Origin: an uncultured Clostridia bacterium | GTDB lineage: Bacteria; Bacillota; Clostridia; Christensenellales; Borkfalkiaceae | DNA length: 64,000 nt | NCBI GenBank assembly: GCA_944328445.1 | Contig: CALVHO010000002.1 | Coordinates: 56,648-120,647, forward strand | Direction of reading: 5' to 3' | Shown: one piece after another, positions 19,711 through 28,063 of the stretch | Layout of the letters: each line of letters opens with the position of its first letter | Position numbering within the stretch: position 1 is the stretch's first letter | Made by a program: the position numbers and the translations under genes | Notes under the pieces: model-generated | The model's input: only the letters and a program-made list of their open reading frames with translations | Database searches by the model: none | What the model was told of the DNA's origin: nothing

Positions 19711-20943
19711 TTACGGGCGGCCCTCGCCGAACACGTAGCGGTGACTGCCGTTTTCGATGTAGACGCGGAAGTCGACCCGCTCGCCGCCCATCTGCGCCGT
19801 CACGCGCAGCACCGTCTTGCCGCGCTCCTCTTCGCGCTCGAATTCGAGGATGTCCGTCTCCTTCGGCCCTCCTTCGGGGTCGCGCTCGACGGTCATTTTC
19901 AGTTCGAGTTCGCCTTCCTCGCTCTCGTACTCCACGGTGGTGCGCTCGGTCATGCGCCCGTCCTTTACGATGGTGTACACGTATTTCTGCTCGGTCTCGG
20001 TCTCGCCGTCCTCGGTCTCGCGTTCGGACTCCTGTTCGACGCGGATGTAGGAATTTTCCCCCGTTTGGGCGCGGAACCAAAGCTCGTTCTCGGTCTCGCC
20101 TTCCTCCTCCTCGCTCTCCTTGCCGCCCGCAACGGGGTAGCTTTGCCCGCCTTCGAGCACGAGCAGCCCCTCGATGGCGTAGTTCTGCTCCCGCTCGCCG
20201 CCGTCCGTCTCGGTGCCCGTCAGCCGCTCGTTGTAGTAGAGGGTGTAGCGCACCGCGCCGCCGAGGGCGTTCGCCGTCACCGTCATGGCAAAGTCGTAGC
20301 CGCTCCCTTCGTCCGCGGCCGCCACGCTGTGTTCGATGGCGCCGTCGCCCAGCAGCCCCTCGGCCAGGGCGAGGTATTCTTCGACCACCGCCCGCTGCTG
20401 CGCGCTGAGGCCGCCCTCGCTCACGCCCGCGGCTTCGTCATCGTCGTCATCGTCGTCGTCATCGTCCCGCCCCCGCAGAGAGGACGTGAACGCGCCTTCC
20501 GCCCTTTCCGCGGCGGAAGGTCCGTTTGCAAAAAGCCCGCGCGCCGCGGCGGAAACGCCCGCCGAGCCCGCGCCCGCCTCGCCCGCCGACGCCGTGGCGG
20601 ACGTGCCCGCCTGCCCGTCGGAGAGCAGCGCGCCCACCGAGGCCGCGCCGTAGGCGTAAAAGTCGTCGGGGGTGGAGATCTGCGTAAACTGGTTGAGCGC
20701 ACCCTTGCCCGCGGGCAGCAGTGTGACCAGCAGGATGACCGCGAGCAGGCAGGCCGCCAGGGCGGCGGCCGCGGCGGCGATCCAAGGCGCCCGCGTTTTG
20801 CGCGCCGCCACGGCCGTGCGGGCGCCGTATGCTTCGTTTTCCTGTGCGTAGCCGAGTTCGCGGCGGATGTTGTCCGCGACGCGCGCGTCGTCGGGCAGCA
20901 CGTCGGCTGCCTGCGCCCGCAACAGCTTTTTCACGTCTTTCAT
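19711..20943 (-). CDS. Membrane-bound anti-sigma factor with acidic exterior domain
   Basis: A 410-residue single-pass protein. Residues 1-50 are a short cytoplasmic part that would hold the sigma factor; one membrane helix follows at about 53-75 (AAALAACLLAVILLVTLL); the remainder is outside. The outer part begins with an Ala/Ser/Gly-rich stalk, a run of ten Asp, and then the ~200-residue domain shared with the lipoprotein at 18543-19487, very rich in Glu and Thr. Its ATG overlaps the stop of the sigma gene (ATGA), the usual arrangement of sigma/anti-sigma pairs. The role as anti-sigma is inferred from position and topology; no zinc-binding HxxxCxxC motif is visible. Confidence 0.8.
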   Translation of the reverse strand: MKDVKKLLRAQAADVLPDDARVADNIRRELGYAQENEAYGARTAVAARKTRAPWIAAAAAALAACLLAVILLVTLLPAGKGALNQFTQISTPDDFYAYGAASVGALLSDGQAGTSATASAGEAGAGSAGVSAAARGLFANGPSAAERAEGAFTSSLRGRDDDDDDDDDDEAAGVSEGGLSAQQRAVVEEYLALAEGLLGDGAIEHSVAAADEGSGYDFAMTVTANALGGAVRYTLYYNERLTGTETDGGEREQNYAIEGLLVLEGGQSYPVAGGKESEEEEGETENELWFRAQTGENSYIRVEQESERETEDGETETEQKYVYTIVKDGRMTERTTVEYESEEGELELKMTVERDPEGGPKETDILEFEREEERGKTVLRVTAQMGGERVDFRVYIENGSHRYVFGEGRP

Positions 20944-21467
20944 GCGCCGCCCTCCTTTTGCAGATGCCGTTTGAGTTTTTTGAGCGCCTCGTTGTTTTTC
21001 CAGGTCACGGTGCCCACGGGCAGGCCGAGCATGGCCGATACTTCCCGCCGCTTGTAGCCCGCCACCTGGCAGAGCATGACGATCTCGTATTCGTCCTCGC
21101 GCAGGATCTTTGCCGCTAGGTCGAACAGGTAGGGCAGTTCCGTTTCCCGCACGCCGTATTTCCACGGCTCGGCGTCGAAGTCGGTGCTGACCTCGCGCGC
21201 CGCCCGCTTGCGGTGGTTGAAGGCGAGGTTTTTGCCGATCGTCGTCAGCCAGGCGGGGAAGTTGGTGCCCGCGCGGTAGCCGTCCAGCGCGCGCAGGGCC
21301 CGTATGTACGTTTCCTGCAACAGGTCCTCGGCGTACATTTTGTCATGCACGATGTACAGGATGGCAAAATACACCGCCCTGTTCGTCAATGCGTATATCC
21401 GATCGAACGCGCTGCCGTCTCCCGCGCGCAGCCGCTCCACGAGTTGTCCGAGTTCGTCGCGTTTCAT
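20940..21467 (-). CDS. ECF-like sigma-70 family RNA polymerase sigma factor
   Basis: A 175-residue sigma factor with only regions 2 and 4. Region 2 is seen around DKMYAEDLLQETYIRALRAL and the WLTTIGKNLAFNHRKR segment; region 4 around ILREDEYEIVMLCQ to GLPVGTVTWKNNEALKKLK, a helix-turn-helix for the -35 element. The start at 21467 follows GGGAG by four bases. A longer frame adds MGCCIYGSC-like residues from the promoter and is rejected. The promoter matches that of the neighbouring lipoprotein gene, consistent with self-activation. The signal is unknown. Confidence 0.92.
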   Translation of the reverse strand: MKRDELGQLVERLRAGDGSAFDRIYALTNRAVYFAILYIVHDKMYAEDLLQETYIRALRALDGYRAGTNFPAWLTTIGKNLAFNHRKRAAREVSTDFDAEPWKYGVRETELPYLFDLAAKILREDEYEIVMLCQVAGYKRREVSAMLGLPVGTVTWKNNEALKKLKRHLQKEGGA

Positions 21468-21479
21468 ACAACTCCCGTA

Positions 21480-21510
21480 TATACAACAACCCATCCGCCC
21501 GTTTTGTTGG
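21480..21510 (-). promoter_or_regulatory. Putative autoregulated promoter of the sigma factor gene
   Basis: Minus strand: CCAACAAAACGGGCG, 7 bases, TGTTGTATA, identical in both blocks and spacing to 19533-19563. It ends 12 bases before the sigma start, leaving a very short leader with GGGAG. Confidence 0.75.
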
Positions 21511-21540
21511 CGTGAAGCAAAAAAATCCCGTTTTTGCCCG

Positions 21541-21593
21541 AAAAAAAGGCCCGCGCGGGGCGCCTGCCTCGCGCAGGACGCCCCGCGCGGGCG
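21541..21593 (-). terminator. Terminator of the asd-dapA-dapB operon
   Basis: A long GC-rich stem (CCCGCGCGGGGCG against CGCCCCGCGCGGG) with an inner GCGCAGG/CCTGCC-like loop is followed on the minus strand by seven T. It lies directly after the dapB stop. Confidence 0.92.
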
Positions 21594-21596
21594 GGT

Positions 21597-22343
21597 TCAG
21601 CCGATCACGTCGTGCATGTCGTACTTGCCTGCGGGCTTGCCGGCCACGAACTTGGCCGCGCGCACCGCGCCCGCCGCGAACACCCGCTTGCTGCGCGCGC
21701 TGTGCGAAAGGGTCACGATCTCGTCCTCGCCCGCGAACAGCACCTCGTGTTCGCCCACGATGGTGCCGCCGCGCACGGCGTGGATGCCGATCTCGTTCCC
21801 GCGCGCGCCGACCATGCCCTCGCGCCCGTACAGGCAGGGCTTCTGCCCGCCGAAGGCCTCGTTGGCGCTCTCGGCCAGCATCAGCGCCGTGCCCGAGGGT
21901 GCGTCCTTTTTGAGGCGGTGGTGCTTTTCCACGATCTCGATGTCGAAGCTCTCGCCCAAAAAGGCGGCGGCCTGGCGGACCAGCTTTTGCAGGAGGTTGA
22001 TGCCGACGGAGAGGTTGGCCGTCCTGAACACGGCGATATCTTTGCTCGCCTCGTCGATGGCGGCCAGGTCCGCGGGCGTGTAGCCCGTGGCGGCCAGCAC
22101 GACGGGGCAGCCCCGCCCCTTGGCGAAGGCGAGCACGTTGGGCAGGTTTGCCGCCGAAGAAAAGTCGATGACCACGTCGACGGGCTCTTTGACGCCGTCG
22201 AAGCCCGCGTACACGGGCACGGGCAGGGCGGCTTTGGCGATGTCTACGCCGCCGACGCAGCGCACGCCCTCCTCCTGTCCGCAGATGTCCAAAACGTTGC
22301 GGCCCATGTGGCCGCAGATGCCGCTGATGAGGATGTTGATCAT
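21597..22343 (-). CDS. dapB: 4-hydroxy-tetrahydrodipicolinate reductase DapB
   Basis: Reduces hydroxy-tetrahydrodipicolinate with NAD(P)H in the lysine/diaminopimelate pathway. The 248-residue protein has the Rossmann start ILISGICGHMGRNV, the DFSSAANL segment, and the catalytic signature EKHHRLKKDAPSGTA. It is the last gene of the asd-dapA-dapB operon, 57 bases after dapA; a short hairpin (CCACCCCGCGC/GCGCGGGGTGG) lies in that gap. Regulation is by the lysine riboswitch upstream of asd. Confidence 0.97.
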   Translation of the reverse strand: MINILISGICGHMGRNVLDICGQEEGVRCVGGVDIAKAALPVPVYAGFDGVKEPVDVVIDFSSAANLPNVLAFAKGRGCPVVLAATGYTPADLAAIDEASKDIAVFRTANLSVGINLLQKLVRQAAAFLGESFDIEIVEKHHRLKKDAPSGTALMLAESANEAFGGQKPCLYGREGMVGARGNEIGIHAVRGGTIVGEHEVLFAGEDEIVTLSHSARSKRVFAAGAVRAAKFVAGKPAGKYDMHDVIG

Positions 22344-22400
22344 AGCCGTATGCTCCTTATGGTGCGGCCACCCCGCGCTTCGGCGCGGGGTGGCGGGTGG

Positions 22401-23297
22401 TTATCGTGCGGAAACGTTCAGCCCGAAATCGCGCAGGACGCGCGCGAGCTGCTCCTTGTGCGCGGGTTCGAGCTCGGTCAAAGGCGCGCGGGGCGCGCCG
22501 CCGCCGAGGCCGATCATTTCGGCCGCCGCCTTGGCGGGGATGGGGTTCACTTCCATGAACATGGCGTCGATGAGGGGCAGCATCCTGTCCTGGATGGCGT
22601 TGGCCGAGGCCAGATCGCCCGCCTTGACGAAGTTGTACAGTGCCTTGGTCTCCTTCGGCACGATGTTGGAGGCGACCGAGATCAGCCCCGCCCCGCCGAT
22701 GGCGAGGATGGGCAGGTTGAGGTTGTCGTCCCCCGAATACAGGTCACACTTGCCGCGGATGCGCCGCGCCGTCTCGCAGATCTGCTCCATGTTGCCGCAG
22801 GCCTCTTTCACGCCCGCGATGTTGGGGATGGCGGCGAGCCTTTCCATGGTGGCGGGCAGGATGTTCACGCCCGTGCGCGGCGGCACGTTGTAGCAGATGA
22901 CGGGGATGTCCACCGCCCCTGCGACCGCTTCGTAGTAGGCGACGATGCCGTTCTGGGTGCATTTGTTGTAGTAGGGGGTGACGACGAGCAGCCCGTCCGC
23001 GCCCAGCGCCTGCGCCTTTTTGCTCGCCTCCACGGCGTGCGCGGTGCAGTTGGAGCCGCTGCCGAACACGATCTTGGCGCGGCCCTTGGCGCGCTGCACC
23101 GAAAAGCGCATCACCGCTTCCTTTTCTTCCTCGGTCATGGTGGCGGGCTCGCCCGTCGTGCCGAGGATGACCAAGGCGTCCGTCCCGTTTTCGATCTGGA
23201 AATCGATCATCTTCCCGAAGGCGCCGAAGTCGACGCCGCCGTCCGCCGCGAACGGCGTGATCATCGCCGTCGCCGTGCCGTTGAAAAATCCGACCAT
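22401..23297 (-). CDS. dapA: 4-hydroxy-tetrahydrodipicolinate synthase DapA
   Basis: Condenses pyruvate with aspartate semialdehyde, the first committed step to lysine and peptidoglycan diaminopimelate. The 298-residue protein shows the family motifs GTTGEPATM, VTPYYNKCTQ with the catalytic Tyr, YNVPPRTG, and GVKEACGN with the Schiff-base Lys. I chose ATG 23297 because GAGG lies eight bases upstream; a GTG three codons earlier overlaps that site. It is 45 bases after asd. Confidence 0.97.
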   Translation of the reverse strand: MVGFFNGTATAMITPFAADGGVDFGAFGKMIDFQIENGTDALVILGTTGEPATMTEEEKEAVMRFSVQRAKGRAKIVFGSGSNCTAHAVEASKKAQALGADGLLVVTPYYNKCTQNGIVAYYEAVAGAVDIPVICYNVPPRTGVNILPATMERLAAIPNIAGVKEACGNMEQICETARRIRGKCDLYSGDDNLNLPILAIGGAGLISVASNIVPKETKALYNFVKAGDLASANAIQDRMLPLIDAMFMEVNPIPAKAAAEMIGLGGGAPRAPLTELEPAHKEQLARVLRDFGLNVSAR

Positions 23298-23342
23298 TTC
23301 GTTCACCTCGCTCCCGTCAGGGTGTGCCGCCTCGCGGCATTT

Positions 23343-24419
23343 TTACAGATAGTTTTCGGCCGCCAGAAGTTCGGCCATCAGCACCGCGCCGCCCGCGGCC
23401 CCGCGCAGCGTGTTGTGCGAAAGGCACACGAACTTGTAATCGAAGAGGATGTCCTCGCGCAGCCGCCCGAGCGATACGGCCATGCCGTTTTCGAGCATGC
23501 GGTCCAGCTTGGCCTGCGGGCGGTCGTTCTCCTCAAAGTAGTGCAAAAACTTTTTGGGCGCGGAGGGCAGGCCGAGCTCTTGCGGCTTGCCCGCGAAGTT
23601 CTCCCACGCGCGCAGGATCTCTTCCTTGGAAGGCTTGTTTTCAAAGGAGACGAACACCGCCGCCGTGTGCCCGTCGGATACGGGCACGCGCAGGCATTGG
23701 GCCGTGATCTTGGGCGCGGAAGCGTTCACGATCTTATCCCCTTCGACGCGCCCCCAGATCTTCAACGGTTCGAGCTCGGATTTCTCCTCCTCGCCGCCGA
23801 TGTAGGGGATCACGTTGTCGACGATCTCGGGCATGCGGTCAAAGGTCTTGCCCGCGCCGCTGATGGCCTGGTAGGTGCACACCGCCGCGCACTTCACGCC
23901 GTATTTGAGCAGCGGGTGCAGGGCGGGCACGTAACTTTGCAGCGAGCAGTTGCTCTTGACGGCGATGAACCCGCGCTCGGTGCCGAGCCGCTTTTTCTGC
24001 GCCGCGATGACGGCGGCGTGGCCGGCGTTGATCTCGGGGATGATCATGGGCACGTCGGGGGTGGAGCGGTGCGCCGAATTGTTGGAGATGACGGGCACCT
24101 CCGCCTTGGCGTACTTCTCTTCGAGGGCGCGGATGTCCTCCTTTTTCATGTTCACGGCGCAGAACACGAAGTCCGCCGCGGCCGCGATCTTGTCGATGTC
24201 CTTTTCGGCGTCGAACACGGTCATGTCCGCGAACTTTTCGGGCACGGGGGAAGTCATCGCCCAGCGCCCCGCCACGGCGTCGCGGTATTTTTTGCCCGCG
24301 GAGGAGGGGGAGGCCGCCAGGGCCTTGACGTGGAACCAGGGATGGTTTTCCAAAAGCAGCAAAAAGCGCTGGCCGACCATGCCCGTTGCGCCGATGACGG
24401 CGACGTTGTAATTTTTCAT
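23343..24419 (-). CDS. asd: Aspartate-semialdehyde dehydrogenase
   Basis: Reduces aspartyl phosphate to aspartate semialdehyde, feeding DapA. The 358-residue length and the active-site motif VKSNCSLQ point to the archaeal/fungal-type branch of the family rather than the classical form. The Rossmann motif VIGATGMVGQRF is at the N-terminus. AGGAG precedes the start by seven bases; a longer frame to 24617 crosses the riboswitch region and is rejected. First gene of the operon with dapA and dapB. Confidence 0.96.
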   Translation of the reverse strand: MKNYNVAVIGATGMVGQRFLLLLENHPWFHVKALAASPSSAGKKYRDAVAGRWAMTSPVPEKFADMTVFDAEKDIDKIAAAADFVFCAVNMKKEDIRALEEKYAKAEVPVISNNSAHRSTPDVPMIIPEINAGHAAVIAAQKKRLGTERGFIAVKSNCSLQSYVPALHPLLKYGVKCAAVCTYQAISGAGKTFDRMPEIVDNVIPYIGGEEEKSELEPLKIWGRVEGDKIVNASAPKITAQCLRVPVSDGHTAAVFVSFENKPSKEEILRAWENFAGKPQELGLPSAPKKFLHYFEENDRPQAKLDRMLENGMAVSLGRLREDILFDYKFVCLSHNTLRGAAGGAVLMAELLAAENYL

Positions 24420-24518
24420 ATACGTACTCCTGAATTTTGTACAAACGATGGCGCTTTGCGCGTGGCGCTCCGGCGTTTTTGCCTCTTTGCGGGGCGGCAC
24501 GGGCGCATTTGCCCGCAA

Positions 24519-24556
24519 ACGAAAAGAGCGCGGGCCGCAATGGGCACCGCGCACGT
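24519..24556 (-). terminator. Possible attenuator of the lysine riboswitch
   Basis: On the minus strand between aptamer and asd start: a GCGCGG...CCGCGC stem followed by TCTTTTCGTTT. Its position after the aptamer suits an expression-platform terminator. Pairing with an anti-terminator was not worked out. Confidence 0.5.
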
Positions 24557-24603
24557 TCGCAAGAGATAAAGCCGCGGGCGCCGCCGCAACGGGCGGGCGC
24601 CGA

Positions 24604-24769
24604 CCATAGTTCTCCACGCAGGCGGTGACAGTCGCACGGGTATTCTCCCGTGCGCCCGGCGGCGGCAGGGCGGCCCCTTGCCGTGCCTCGGCGGGGATGC
24701 CCTTTCCTCCCGCGGGGAAAACCGCTCCCCGTGCCTGCGGAAGTACTCATGCTCGCCCGCTCCTCTATG
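24604..24769 (-). ncRNA. Lysine riboswitch (L box) upstream of asd
   Basis: On the minus strand the leader carries the conserved lysine-aptamer segments in order: ATAGAGGAGCG...ATGAGTA, GGAAAGGGCATCCCCGCCGA (matching the GGGGAGC...CGCCGAAG block of known examples), a GCACGGG...CCCGTGC hairpin arm, GACTGTCA, and GTGGAGAACTATGG. CATAG at the start pairs with CTATG at the end to form P1. It sits between a strong promoter and asd, so lysine should repress asd-dapA-dapB. I aligned it by eye from memory of the Bacillus lysC leader. Confidence 0.88.
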
Positions 24770-24779
24770 CAGCACATTG

Positions 24780-24808
24780 ATTTTAGCACACGCGGGGGCA
24801 AATGTCAA
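24780..24808 (-). promoter_or_regulatory. Sigma-A promoter of asd-dapA-dapB
   Basis: Minus strand: TTGACA, 17 bases, TAAAAT, ending 11 bases before the riboswitch aptamer. Confidence 0.9.
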
Positions 24809-24839
24809 AGACTTTTTTTGTGCGGGCGGTATAAAATCA

Positions 24840-24868
24840 TTGAAAAAATTTGCCGTTTGCGCTATAAT
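24840..24868 (+). promoter_or_regulatory. Sigma-A promoter of the 25-27 kb genes
   Basis: TTGAAA, 17 bases, TATAAT, divergent from the asd promoter. The leader to the membrane-protein start at 24987 is about 110 bases and GC-rich. Confidence 0.82.
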
Positions 24869-24986
24869 AAAGCATACGCTTGCCGCGCGCCTTTCGGCGC
24901 CGCGCCCCCTTCGGCGGGCGGCGTGAAAAAACGCGGCGCCCGCACCCGCGCCCGCGCGGCGCGCGGACCGACCTTACGGAGGCAAT

Positions 24987-26279
24987 ATGGCACAACAAGG
25001 CGAACGCAAAGGCTTCATCGCCCGCATGCTGGAAGGAAAGGAGAGAGACGAGGAATACGCCCGCAGCACCCTCCCTTCCAACCGCTGGGGCTTGTTCTGG
25101 GATATCTTCAAGGGCCGCTTTTCCAAGATCGTCATCGTCAACCTGCTGATCCTCATCTTCTGCCTGCCCCTGATCATCCTCTATTTCGTGCGCATGGCGT
25201 ACATGAACGCGCAGGAAACGCTCATGCCCTTCGCGGGCTGGGTGGGCACGGGGTACCCCGCGGTGCCCGACCTCCTCGGCCTTTCCGAGCAGGTCACGCT
25301 CTCGACGAACATGCTCTTCGGCGCGCTGATGATCGTGGCCGCCATCATCGCGGCCGTCGGCATTTCGGGCGGGCTGTACGTCATCCGCAACATGGTCTGG
25401 ACGGAGGGCATCTTCGTCGCCAACGACTTCTGGCGGGGCATCAAGATCAACTTCGTCGTCGTGTTGCAGTCCACCGTCTTTTACGGCGTGCTGCTGTACA
25501 TGTTCACCCTCTCCGTCAACTGGTCCTCCTGGGCGATCACGGTGGGGGAGGGCAGCCGCGTGCTTCTGACCATCTCGATGGCCGTCTCCTACGTCGGCAT
25601 GGCCGTCATCACCATCATGTTCCTTTGGATGCTGTCGATGGGCGCCAACTATAAGCTGAAATTTTTCAAACTGCTGAAAAATTCCTTCCTCATGACCTTC
25701 GGCATGATCTTCCACAACGTCTTTTTCATCGTGCTGATGGCCATCCCCGCCCTGCTGCTGTTGCTCGGCTCCTTCTTCACCATGGTGGCCGCCATCATCT
25801 TCATCCTCTTCGGCGTCTCCTACATGCTGCTGGTGTGGCTGGACTATTCGCAATGGGTGTTCGATAAGTTCTTTGAATCCAAGCGCGAAGGCGGCAAAGT
25901 CAACCGCGGCATCTACGCCAAGGGCAAGGGCGGCGCGCAGAGCAAGGCCGTGCAGCAATACGCCGCCGAGCTCGAAGCCGCGTCCAAGATCAAGTCCGAC
26001 CTCGCCTCCCGCCCCATCAAGCCCATCACCGACGACCTGAAAGTGTACGAGCTGCCCGAGAGCTTCTCGCGCGACGATTTGAAAAAGCTGCGCGAATCGA
26101 AGGAGCGCATCGCCGAGGACACCGCGCAGTACGTCGAAGAGCACAAAAACGACGAGCGCTACGTCGTCTACAACGCCCGCTTTGAAGAGCCCGCCGAGGC
26201 CGAGGAGGGCGCAAAGGACAAGGGCGGCAAGGATAAAAAGGGCAAGAAAGGCAAAAAGGAGGGCGGCAATGGCCGCTGA
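24987..26279 (+). CDS. Multi-spanning membrane protein, YesL/DUF624-like
   Basis: A 430-residue membrane protein. About five or six hydrophobic helices fill residues 45-290; the segment NLLILIFCLPLIILYF, with Pro after the first helix, resembles the YesL/DUF624 family, but the match is by eye. The last ~140 residues are charged and end in a Lys/Gly-rich tail (KDKKGKKGKK), probably cytoplasmic. GGAGG precedes the ATG. Its end overlaps the methyltransferase gene by 11 bases. Function is unknown. Confidence 0.7.
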   Translation: MAQQGERKGFIARMLEGKERDEEYARSTLPSNRWGLFWDIFKGRFSKIVIVNLLILIFCLPLIILYFVRMAYMNAQETLMPFAGWVGTGYPAVPDLLGLSEQVTLSTNMLFGALMIVAAIIAAVGISGGLYVIRNMVWTEGIFVANDFWRGIKINFVVVLQSTVFYGVLLYMFTLSVNWSSWAITVGEGSRVLLTISMAVSYVGMAVITIMFLWMLSMGANYKLKFFKLLKNSFLMTFGMIFHNVFFIVLMAIPALLLLLGSFFTMVAAIIFILFGVSYMLLVWLDYSQWVFDKFFESKREGGKVNRGIYAKGKGGAQSKAVQQYAAELEAASKIKSDLASRPIKPITDDLKVYELPESFSRDDLKKLRESKERIAEDTAQYVEEHKNDERYVVYNARFEEPAEAEEGAKDKGGKDKKGKKGKKEGGNGR

Positions 26280-27003
26280 CGCCTACACCTTTTTAGCAAG
26301 CTGGTTCGAATACCTCAATGCAGACTGCGACTATGAACAATGGTCGCAGTACTTGTATGAAAAGCTGCGCGCGGCGGGCGTGGAGGGCGGCGCGGGGCTG
26401 GATATCGGGTGCGGCAGCGGCGCCTTCACGCGGGCCTTCGCGCGGCGCGGCTTTTCCATGACGGGGTACGACGTCAGCGCGCCCATGCTCTCCAAGGCGG
26501 AAGAGCTCGGCGCGCGCGAGGGCGTGTACCCGCGCTATATCCTCTCCGACATGCGCCGCGTCAAGGTGCTGGGGCCGCGGGCGGACTTCGCCCTGTGCGT
26601 GAACGACTGCCTCAACTACCTTCCCCCCGCCGAAGTTCCCGCCTTTTTCCGCCGCGTGGCGGGCTGCCTGCGCCGCGGCGGCGCCTTTTTGTTCGACGTA
26701 TCCGCCCCGCAGAAGCTGCGCGCCATCGGCTGTAACACCTTCTGCGAGGACCGCGAAGAGGTGGCGTGGATGTGGTTCAACCGCCTGGCGGGGGACCGCC
26801 TCGAAATGGACGTCACCCTCTTCGAGCGCGGCGCGGACGGCCGCTTTTCCCGCAGGGACGAGCACCACGTGCAGTACATCCAGGAAGAGGCCGCGCTGCT
26901 TTCGGCGGCGGAGGCGGCGGGCTTTGCCGTCCTTTCGGCCGAAACGCCGCCCGTGGGCGGCGCCGCGGGGGACCGCTTCTGCGTCGCCTGCGTGCGGCGC
27001 TGA
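26269..27003 (+). CDS. Class I SAM-dependent methyltransferase
   Basis: A 244-residue methyltransferase of unknown substrate. Motif I is LDIGCGSGAFTRAF (about residues 44-57), followed by the acidic GYDVSAPML loop and NDCLNYL, typical of small-molecule or protein methyltransferases of the UbiE/YcgJ type. AAGGAGGG precedes the ATG, which lies inside the end of the membrane-protein gene, so the two are probably co-translated. No substrate-specifying domain is visible. Confidence 0.88.
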   Translation: MAADAYTFLASWFEYLNADCDYEQWSQYLYEKLRAAGVEGGAGLDIGCGSGAFTRAFARRGFSMTGYDVSAPMLSKAEELGAREGVYPRYILSDMRRVKVLGPRADFALCVNDCLNYLPPAEVPAFFRRVAGCLRRGGAFLFDVSAPQKLRAIGCNTFCEDREEVAWMWFNRLAGDRLEMDVTLFERGADGRFSRRDEHHVQYIQEEAALLSAAEAAGFAVLSAETPPVGGAAGDRFCVACVRR

Positions 27004-27145
27004 ACGCGCGCGGAGGCGCGCGGCGGGCGTTTCCGCAGGCAGGCCGGCAAGGGCGCGGGGTGCGCTTTTTTCGGCGCGGCAGCGCTCTGTTCTTCGTTTC
27101 ATTTTCTTGACGGCGGCGGGGGAGCCTCGCCGCAAGGGAGGGTCC

Positions 27146-28063
27146 ATGGCACAGGCAAACAAACAGGACGTCATCCTGCGCGGGCTGGTCTGCGGGGGCG
27201 AGGTGTCTTTGGCCGTGGCCGAAACGACGCAGCTCGTCAACGACGCCATCCGCATCCACGGGCTGTCCGCGCTTTCGGCGGCGGCGCTGGGGCGCACGCT
27301 CACGGCGGCGGCCTACATGTGTTCGTCCCTCAAAGCCGAGCGCGGCGCGCTCTCCGTCACCGTCAAGGGCGGCGGGGTGGGCGGCAACATCTGCGTCAGC
27401 GGAGACGCGGCCCTGCACATGCGCGGCTACATCGACGAGCCGCAGGCATTTTTGCCCCCCAACGCGCGCGGCAAGCTCGACGTGGGCGGCTGCGTGGGGC
27501 ATGAAGGTACCCTCACCGTGGTGCGCGACGACGGGGACGACCGCCCCTTCGTGGGCACGACGCCGCTCGTCAGCGGCGAGATCGGCGAGGACTTCGCCGC
27601 CTACTTCGCGCAGAGCGAGCAGCTGCCCACGGCCGTGGCCGTGGGGGTGAAGATCGGCAAGGACGGTACCTGCCTCGGCGCGGGCGGCGTGTTCATGCAG
27701 CCCATGCCCGGCGCGGGGGAGGAGAGCTTCCGCTTCGTCGACGAGACCATCGGCAAATTCGCGAACGTGAGTTCGCTCATGGAAGAGGGGAGCGCCGCGT
27801 CCGTCTGGGCGGCGTACTTCGGCGGGGAGGCGATGACCGCCCGCCGCCCCGTATATAAGTGCAATTGCAGCAGACATTATATAGAGGGCCTGCTGGCCGC
27901 GCTGGGGGAGGGCGAGCTGCGTTCCATCCTCGCCGAGCGCGGCAAGGTGGAGGTGCATTGCCACTACTGCAACACCGATTACGTGTTCGGCCCGCAGGAC
28001 GTGGAGGCGCTGCTTCTCGCCCGCAAAGGGGAAGAGGGGGCGCAAAGGGGTACGGATGAATAA
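27146..28063 (+). CDS. hslO: Redox-regulated chaperone Hsp33
   Basis: A 305-residue holdase activated by oxidative stress. The C-terminal zinc redox switch is visible as CNCSRHYIE and CHYCNTDY (about residues 240-280), the CxC and CxxC pairs of the family; the N-terminal body has the usual AxGRTLTAAAYM segment. GGGAGG precedes the ATG. It overlaps the TPR gene by eight bases, so it heads a small operon with the TPR and HEAT-like proteins. The link between these partners and the chaperone is only contextual. Confidence 0.95.
   Translation: MAQANKQDVILRGLVCGGEVSLAVAETTQLVNDAIRIHGLSALSAAALGRTLTAAAYMCSSLKAERGALSVTVKGGGVGGNICVSGDAALHMRGYIDEPQAFLPPNARGKLDVGGCVGHEGTLTVVRDDGDDRPFVGTTPLVSGEIGEDFAAYFAQSEQLPTAVAVGVKIGKDGTCLGAGGVFMQPMPGAGEESFRFVDETIGKFANVSSLMEEGSAASVWAAYFGGEAMTARRPVYKCNCSRHYIEGLLAALGEGELRSILAERGKVEVHCHYCNTDYVFGPQDVEALLLARKGEEGAQRGTDE

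Noticed and set aside
22368..22396. Terminator between dapA and dapB
   Set aside because: The 11-bp hairpin lacks a T-run; dapB follows with only 57 bases and the strong terminator is after dapB.
21534..24569. 1011-codon open frame antisense to dapB-dapA-asd
   Set aside because: Shadow of three well-identified genes; it crosses intergenic gaps and the riboswitch platform without any gene signal.
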